In this document: one piece after another, positions 57,448-64,000 of the stretch
How positions within the stretch are numbered: position 1 is the stretch's first letter
How the letters are laid out: each line of letters starts with the position of its first letter
NCBI GenBank assembly: GCA_035222895.1
Contig: JAVYIG010005388.1
Span: 1 to 64,000 of the forward strand
Length of the DNA stretch: 64,000 nucleotides
Origin: Strongylocentrotus droebachiensis
Lineage: Eukaryota > Echinodermata > Echinoidea > Camarodonta > Strongylocentrotidae
Reading direction: 5' to 3'
Notes under the pieces: generated by a model
Databases searched by the model: none
What the model saw: the letters and a program-made list of their open reading frames with translations, nothing else
What the model was told of the DNA's origin: nothing
Translations under genes and position numbers: made by a program

Positions 57448-57828
57448 TGTAATGTACAGACACATAACATATAAAGGAAATTATACACCAGTTTTACATG
57501 AATTCATTTGCACTTTATTTACTGCTTTACATTCATATACTTTTGTTGCCTGCATTGCCACTCCGTCATCATCCTCGATGAATTCCATCGTGCAGCAAGC
57601 TTCTTAACTTGTTGTTCTGAACTTAAAATCCTATATCTTCTCCCTTAATCTTCAGTATTGCAGCTGCGTACGGTGTGTATAAATGCTGCATCGACGTACG
57701 TCTGTGCATGTACGATTCGATTTGGAACTGGCGCGCCCGATCGAGGAGCGTAGACTAGACTCATTCAAGCAGTTTCATTGCTATTTACCGGGAAAATGTC
57801 CAGGCCAGGGTGTAAAACGCAAAGTCGC
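57448..57828 (-). other. Right part of the 4.3-kb DNA element
   Basis: Outside the nested LINE. A minus frame, MEFIEDDDGVAMQATKVYEC, at about 57588-57520 might be a transposase remnant, but no family was recognised. The right terminus is at 57828. Confidence 0.4.
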
Positions 57829-59777
57829 CTCCCGGACACTGATGTGGATGAGCTGTGGAAGAAATTCAGTGATACAACTTATAATATCTCAGAGGAAAAT
57901 GTAGACTTCAAAAGGTCGAGACAAGTTTAAGGTCTCCCAGAGGAGGTTTGTTAGGCCTGTGAACAAAGGAGGAAAGCCAGAATCCTCATGATGAATAATC
58001 CCTCGGCCCCCCAACAAGAAAAGCTACACAAAACTCAATAAAGCGGTTAAGTATGAAGTGAAGAAGTGGAAGAAGAAAATTCTTGACACAGAGGTGGAAG
58101 AGATGGAATTAGCTCACGCAAAAACAACAGCTACGAGCTCTTTGAGAAGGTGAAGAAACTATCTGGTGAGAGAGACAAAATGCAACCTGCCGTGAAGAAC
58201 AAGGACGGCATTTTAAAAACTGCTCTCGCAGATGTGTTGAAATGCTGGGAAGTACATTTTAGCGTTCACCTTAACACCCAATTTCCAAGGGACGAAAATG
58301 CTCTGCTGACCATACCTGACCCACAACCTACAGATAACCCAAGTGAACCTTTCACAATTGAAGAAGTAGAGACGGCAATAAAACTATTAAAGAACAACAA
58401 GGCCTGCGGGTGGGACAATATAGCTGCCGAAACTATAAAGGCTGGTGGACAACCAATAATACAACTCCTGCTCAAAATAATAAATGCAGCATGGTCAGGA
58501 GGTGAAACCCCGGAAGACTGGAGCAAGGGTCTTATCACTCCAGTGTTTAAGAAAGGAGACAAGCTGGATCCATCCAACTACAGAGAGCTATTACTCTACT
58601 CTCCATACCCGGGAAAGTTTTCTGTAGAATGGTCCTCATGAGAATACAGGTAACCATCGAGAGTCATCTGACTGAGGAACAATGTGGATTCAGAAGTTGT
58701 AGGGGCACCACAGATTCTGTGTTTTTCGTTAGATAGATCATCGAAAAGGCCACAGAAAGAAGGATACCAATCCACTTGAACTTTGTTGACTTTAAAGCAG
58801 CATTTAATACCATATGGCGAGAATCTCTCTGGAAATGTCTGCGTCCTTATTTTATCTCATAGAGAGCATGTACAAACAAACCACATGCTCTGTGATGGTG
58901 AATGGAAAGATAATTGAATGGTTTGATGTCATAATTGGGGTAAGACAAGGCTGCCTCCTCTCTCCAAGTCTCTTCAACCTATTCCTGGAATATGTGATAA
59001 AGGACATCCAACAACTAGATAGTGGAATACAGATGGGTGACATGCGTATCAACAACATCAGATATGCAGATGACACCACCCTCGTGGAACTCGTATTTGA
59101 AAACCTCAAAAGCTCAACAAATGAACTGGAGAAGGCATGTAGAATTAGAAGGGGTATGAAAATCAATGCAACAAAATGCAAAGTCATGACAGAGGATCAA
59201 CAAGATATTTCACTTAACAACACCAACATTGAGAAAGTGGAAAAATTTGTCTTTCTCGGCAGCACAGTTCCTTCCATAGCAGAGGACGTGAAGAGACGTC
59301 CAAGACTGGCTGCTTGGGCATTTGGAAGACTGAACAGTACCATCTGGTCCAACCAAGATATTTCTAGGAGACTCAGAGTCAGGAACTACAGAGCACTTAT
59401 CCTCCCTATTGCCACCGATGGAGCAGAATCCTGGACTCTCCGAAAGTCTGATAGAAATAAGCTTGAGGTATTTGAAATTAGGTGACCATCCTTGGAGTTC
59501 ACATAATGGACAAGATAAGGAAAGATGAGATCAGGCGGAGACTGAACGTCCCAAGCACCATAAGCGAGGAAATAATCAAACGTCGCTTGAAATGGTTTAG
59601 CCATGTTTTACGCATGCCGCATCACCGCCTACCATACCAAGCATTCCAGAATGACTTTCGTGGACGCAGACCTTGGGGACGCCCTTCAAAGAGATGGAAG
59701 GACCAGATTCAATGCGATGTGGGATGACCCACACAAGAGGCAAAGCAATGAGCCCAGGACAGATCAGACATGATTTC
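57829..59777 (+). mobile_element. RTE-like LINE, right part (linker, RT, C-terminus)
   Basis: Resumes with TDVDELWKKFSDTTYNISEE in frame with the left part. RT blocks: KNNKACGWDNIAAETIKAGG, GLITPVFKKGDKLDPSNYR, EQCGFRSCRGTTDSVF, VDFKAAFNTI, GVRQGCLLSPSLFNLFLEY, IRYADDTTL, KFVFLGSTV, and the late RRLKWFSHVLRM with GRPSKRW, typical of RTE-type elements. At least three frameshifts or stops (near 58600, 58735, 58860) and another at 59485 show it is dead. Confidence 0.85.
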
Positions 59778-60230
59778 TAGTAGGGGAGCAAGGGGACACA
59801 CCGTCCTATGCACCTAATTAGTCACGTAAGTCAAGCTTATTATCTAAACAAAACAGATACATGATCATTTTTTTTTTAAATCAGCGGATAACAAAATCTA
59901 AAATTGCAGTGTGACAAAGCCAATTGAGTGCAAATGTCGAAATGAATGTGTTCATGATTTAGAAAAAGTAGGAGTTTCTTTCTATTATTAAAATAATCAT
60001 TCAACAGTGAATTATTCGTCTCTTATTTTAAAAAGGCACTTCATTATCTTTTGCATGTACTTGTTCCTTATTTCATCTATTTCTATAAACGTGATGTATT
60101 TATTTCTTGTAATTATGTATTTTCTTGAATATTACTGTAACGCCAGTTGAAACCAAATTTCTATGTGACTTTTTTGCAAAGACCGAATGAAAATGTATTG
60201 TATCTTGTATCTTGTATCTTGTTATTTACG
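59778..60230 (+). mobile_element. Retroposon 3' UTR with (TGTATCT)n tail
   Basis: GACCGAATGAAAATGTATTG then three TGTATCT units at about 60197-60222. Either the 3' end of the RTE-like LINE or a neighbouring insertion. Confidence 0.5.
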
Positions 60231-61064
60231 GCGAAATCTGCTTTTGCGAGTTTTCGGCTAGCCTCAGATAATTGTATTAAAACTTTGATTAAAAACATAC
60301 TAAACCTTTGAAACTTAGGTTAATATGTAAAATGTTATTTGTCAAATAAATGATGTGTATTGTAAGAGCATTTTTTATTGGTTTTTGAATACTGAAGTTA
60401 CGATTCGTTGTAATGTCTAATAATGATTCTAATAATGGCCCAGGGATAGTGACTGCCAAGCAGTCAAACAGAAAGAAACTAACAAACAAGTAAAACAACC
60501 ACAACAAATACTGTCAACAAGAAAAACAAGAACAACAACAACGAAGAGAAACGCAGCGCAACAATGGATATTTCCAGTACATTTCATAAGTATTGGGGTT
60601 TTTGCCTGTCACTTTTTAGATTTTTTTTTTTTTTTTTTTTTTTTGGGGGGGGGGGGGGGAGCTGAGTTATTTATTTTAGATTTCTGTAGATGTGCTTTTG
60701 TTGTTGTATAGATTATTCATTCGTGCCTGCGCGGTAAATCACATAATTGATAATTTTACTTTTTTACCTAATGATACGTATTATTATTATTATTATTATT
60801 ATTATCTGATGTCGTCTTCAATGTTTTGTTGGAGACGCACTTGTTTTCAGAAGCCTTTGAATATTTAATGATTGTGTATCCATAAAGTAGCACTGTAAGG
60901 AGTTTTTTTCGCTCACAGCGCAGTAGGAGATATACTTGCGCTGTTTATATTGATCTATTTTTTGTTTGTTGTTATTATCATTATTATAATGTTATTCAAT
61001 CATAAAAAGGCCATCGTTAATATTTATTGTTAGTTTCAAGTTAGCTTGACATTACGGGTAATAA
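60231..61064. other. No gene recognised; simple repeats
   Basis: Poly-T/poly-G at 60618-60660 and (ATT)n at 60779-60806. The rest is AT-rich without genes. Confidence 0.5.
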
Positions 61065-61070
61065 TAAACA

Positions 61071-61145
61071 CCAACACACACACACACACACACAAACGCA
61101 CACACACACACACACGCACACACGCACACACACACACACACACGC
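61071..61145. repeat. (CA)n microsatellite
   Basis: About 37 CA units with single-base interruptions. Confidence 0.95.
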
Positions 61146-61639
61146 ACCAACCCTCACGCACAATCCAACATATACATTTACTTAAAGGAATGAAAAGAAT
61201 ATTACATTCAGAGGAAAGGAGGCAGCAGAACCCATAGGCATGTCAACGGCTAGCTTTAAGATTAAGTTAAAATTATCATTTAAAAAAGTAAAAAATAAAA
61301 ACAACGTAAACGATCAGAAATAATTAAGGATATTACAAATCCCACAAACAGGGTAGTTTAAATTTGAAGTACATCTATATGGTTTACAAAATAATATTAG
61401 ATGAATCGATGGTTGTCCTCGTATAAAATTAATGATAATGAACATTAACTTTGTCTTCTTTGTCACACTTGTTATTTATCAATTTTCGTAAGCCACTAAT
61501 TAAATCAAAATGGACCACAAAATAACTCTGGAGTATAAGATGATAAGGCCAATAATATAGATTAATGTTTTTTGTCCATGTTTATCTCGTGTGTCGGATT
61601 TGCCTGGTATTGTTGAATGCGTGCCTATGTAATATAAGT
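61146..61639. other. No gene recognised
   Basis: AT-rich. Nothing recognisable was seen. Confidence 0.4.
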
Positions 61640-61762
61640 TAATATGTTAAGTGCCCATTATAACAAGTGAAGGTCCTCTGTTACTCTTTCAATTAATTGG
61701 GCTAATTCTGTGTCTCCTCGCAATGGTTATTTGCAGTAGAGCACAAAACAAGTGCATAGGGG

Positions 61763-62045
61763 CAGTGGCGGATCCAAGGGAACGGCCCCCTCCCTTGGAA
61801 AAAAAAACGTGTACAAACGGGTAAATTTTACCTTTTTGTTGGAGATGGACCCCCTCCCCTGGCGCTCAAGGGGGGGGGGGGGGGTGCGATTTTTCAAATT
61901 TTCGAGGGCCCCCCCAAAAAAAATAGTGCTCACTACCCCCCCCCCCCTCCAACCCACTGAGCGAATTATCGGCCGGCACTTTCGCCGCTAAATATTTTCT
62001 CACGAGTTGGGTCCCCTCCCCTGCCGTCGGCTGGATCCGCCCCTG
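61763..62045. mobile_element. 283-bp hAT-like element, 8-bp target duplication
   Basis: Ends CAGTGGCGGATCCAAGG and GGCTGGATCCGCCCCTG. CATAGGGG is duplicated at 61755-61762 and 62046-62053. Interior CACTGAGCGAATTATCGGCC resembles the inner units of 37063-37475. Confidence 0.88.
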
Positions 62046-62899
62046 CATAGGGGTGGCACATGCAAAGGAAAACGAAGAGAAACAAAAATGGAGAAAAGGA
62101 AATGGGGAGCCCGAAGAGAATATGAAATGTGTCCTCTCACACATCCGTCCCCACATGGACAGGTTCATTAATTAGCGTTTCACTCATCTAATAACTTCAT
62201 TTCTGCACGCTTTGATTGCAGCGGCCCACACAGTTATTGGAGCCTGGCTATACGCCACTGGTTGCATGTTCGCTGAGTGACACGGCACATTCATATTGTC
62301 AGGTTTATCGCAGTCATGGCAACGAGTTGTTGTTTCCTAAATCCAATTCATGATATTCAACTTCAAGATAATCTTTTCTCAGAGCAAAGAGCTTGGCATC
62401 ACACTCGAAACGAATGCATCTCAGAGAGAATCTGAACAAAATAGGGTGTGAAATTCGACTGTGCTTTGTGTGAGGGAAAGCACTTCTGATTGCTATATTC
62501 TTGTCATACTGATGGTTTTTTAAGTCACACCATTGTCATTTAGAGTCGATTCTATAGTCGGGCACTTCGTTTAAGATCCAGATGCCACACCTATTGGACG
62601 AACTCTGTTTGTTCTTTTGTTTGTTGGTTTATTGTCTTTTTTTGTTTTGTTGTTGTTTGTTAGGTTGCTGTTTGTCGTTTACTTCGGTCAATGAATATAA
62701 AAGAGGCACGGTAATAAACGAATATCAGAAAATATCAGAATCACAGAAACGTAAGTAGAGCTGCAGAACAGAGAGCAAGACGCCCTCTCACACGAAGCCT
62801 GGCGGAAATTATCGAAATCGGTGGATAGCGCCAACAAACCTAACAATAACAACAACAAGAACAACAACAACGAGCTGCATTAGGGAACAAGAAATAGTC

Positions 62900-63118
62900 A
62901 TGTTGGAAGATAAAGAAGTATGTTATGATGCTATATTCATCATTTCACTAATAGCACTTGCGATTGCCTTCATACTGATCACGTCAACTTTACTTGTCAT
63001 TCTCTCTCATCCACGGTTTCGTAAACAACACCATATATTTCCGTTCAACCTCGCGCTCGCTGATTTAGCAGGAGTAATTGTGTTGGCAGTCTACGAGACA
63101 GTTAAATTCAAGAAAGAG
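62900..63118 (+). pseudogene. Duplicate receptor exon 1 (partial gene copy)
   Basis: 73 codons aligned without gaps to receptor exon 1, from MLEDKEVC to FKKE, with about a dozen mostly conservative changes and the donor GAG/GTATGT kept. TM1 and the NLALADLAG motif are intact. Homology to the parent ends near 63540 inside the intron. The parent's exon 2 lies 380 bases beyond that point and is not found in the remaining 460 bases. It is therefore probably a truncated copy, unless an unrelated or distant exon completes it outside the window. Confidence 0.7.
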
Positions 63119-63540
63119 GTATGTTTTATTTTCTTTTACATTTTTAGATATTAGTGGGAGATCTTTTTGATGTTCGTATGTTTGTCCTAAGTGGCAAAAA
63201 GAAAATCGTACAATTATTTATCTGTTATCGTGTGATGACCTGTATCCAACAGACAACCTTACTGAAGAAAATATGCACAAATGTCTACAATAAGTACATA
63301 ACACAGAACGTATAAATATATAGAAGTATTTTGAGGAACTTATGTGCTTCTTTTCGAAGACATAGTGCACATTCAATCTGTTTCTTTGACAATTCAAATT
63401 AATGCCACTGCCATTGAATGTATGCCTGGGTAAATCTGTGGGTTCAACATCAAAATCATTCCTAACTTCCTACTTTGCCTTTATATCTGGGTTATTGTTT
63501 TTATGAGTATACCGTGTTTATGAGCTCTGTATAGCTTAGG

Positions 63541-64000
63541 AATATTATTTGTCTGCGGTACGATTGTATAGCAGGCAAATATTGTTTGTATCGTTAATGA
63601 ATGCATACTTATGTTGGGTCCGGGGCTGTGCCCCGATAGAATGTAATTTGCATAGGCAGCTCGTACAGGTGTGCGAGCTAATTATGCCACGGAGACCAGG
63701 GCGTGGCATCAATTCGTGTGTAATTGAATCATTCTAGCTTGAAATTTCAACGAGAAAACTTTTATTTGTAATAAAAGTGCGTTGTGTCATGTAGTTTTAC
63801 GACATGACTGTGTTTGAATAAGGTTTTCCAGAGCTTTAATGCTCGTTGAGTTTTACCTCTGGTTTGACATATTTTTTGTTTTAAATGACATTTTATTTCC
63901 TTCCTCATAATTTCACATAACAAGAAATTATTAAAATAAGCAATATAAAACAAGATCTTTGATACAAGACTCTTCATGAGTTACATCAATCAATGAACAT
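63541..64000. other. No gene recognised
   Basis: Beyond the inverted duplication. No receptor exon 2 sequence is present here. Confidence 0.5.

Larger units (their letters stand above)
53493..57828. mobile_element. 4336-bp DNA element with long inverted ends and 9-bp target duplication
   Basis: Both ends begin GCGACTTTGCGTTTTACACC and continue CTGGCCTGGAC(C/A)TTTTCCC, more than 35 bases of near identity. CTCCCGGAC is duplicated outside. A 9-bp duplication would fit a Mutator-like element, but no transposase was recognised. Inside are a CT minisatellite (54110-54590) and a LINE (54600-57447). Without them only about 1 kb of element sequence remains. Confidence 0.8.
61640..63540 (+). repeat. 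Right arm of the inverted duplication
   Basis: Inverted match of 47771-50400: GTGCCCATTATAACAAGTGA at the inner end, the CACGGCACATTCATATTGTC and GTCGATTCTATAGTCGGGCA flanks, receptor exon 1, and intron sequence ending TGAGCTCTGTATAGCTTAGG. It lacks the left-arm 1244-bp insert. It has its own hAT-like insert at 61763-62045. Confidence 0.85.

Noticed and set aside
54997-59777. Telomerase or retroviral RT
   Set aside because: Motif order, APE-type endonuclease and lack of LTR, protease or integrase identify non-LTR retrotransposons.
63119-64000. Exon 2 of the duplicated receptor
   Set aside because: No sequence resembling 46764-47390 occurs here, and the inverted match ends at about 63540 in the intron.

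Overview
The window looks like a piece of an animal nuclear genome. There are two multi-exon genes with GT..AG introns, a two-exon 7TM receptor gene, tRNA-derived SINEs, several non-LTR retrotransposons and very many small inverted-repeat DNA elements in an AT-rich background with long poly-G/poly-C runs. The repeat style and the fast-evolving receptor suggest a marine deuterostome, most likely an echinoderm such as a sea urchin. That is an inference from style, not from a marker gene.

Layout. 1-7.8 kb: repeats only (a ~108-bp minisatellite, LINE 3' ends, ACC/ACT microsatellites, a 1.07-kb inverted-repeat element). 8.67-20.4 kb, plus strand: a nine-coding-exon major facilitator transporter (496 aa, spinster-like), whose last exon is present twice. 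20.4-25.2 kb: intergenic repeats. 25.2-33.3 kb, minus strand: an eight-coding-exon deoxyhypusine synthase (DHPS, 380 aa). Both gene models were joined by hand across canonical splice sites and stay in frame throughout. 34.4-46.7 kb: no host gene recognised; dense repeats. 46.8-48.4 kb, minus strand: a two-exon rhodopsin-like GPCR (281 aa). Its first exon and 5' flank are duplicated in inverted orientation near the right end (62.9 kb). Between the two arms lie a CpG-rich inverted-repeat element, SINEs, and a three-deep nest: an RTE-like LINE broken by a 4.3-kb DNA element, which itself carries a CR1/L2-like LINE.

The genes do not form a pathway: one is a putative lysosomal or plasma-membrane transporter, one makes hypusine on eIF5A, one is a probable sensory or chemo-receptor. 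The most notable signals are: the alternative last exons of the transporter, only one carrying a dileucine sorting signal; tandem copying of an exon 3' end plus donor site in both large genes; the inverted receptor duplication, with one arm keeping the empty site of a 1.24-kb insertion; the element with long termini and a 9-bp target duplication that splits the RTE-like LINE; SINEs that share a 3' tail with a LINE in the same window; and a radiation of small elements all flanked by TTAA.

No search or alignment program was run. Superfamily names for repeats rest on target-site duplications and terminal sequence read by eye.
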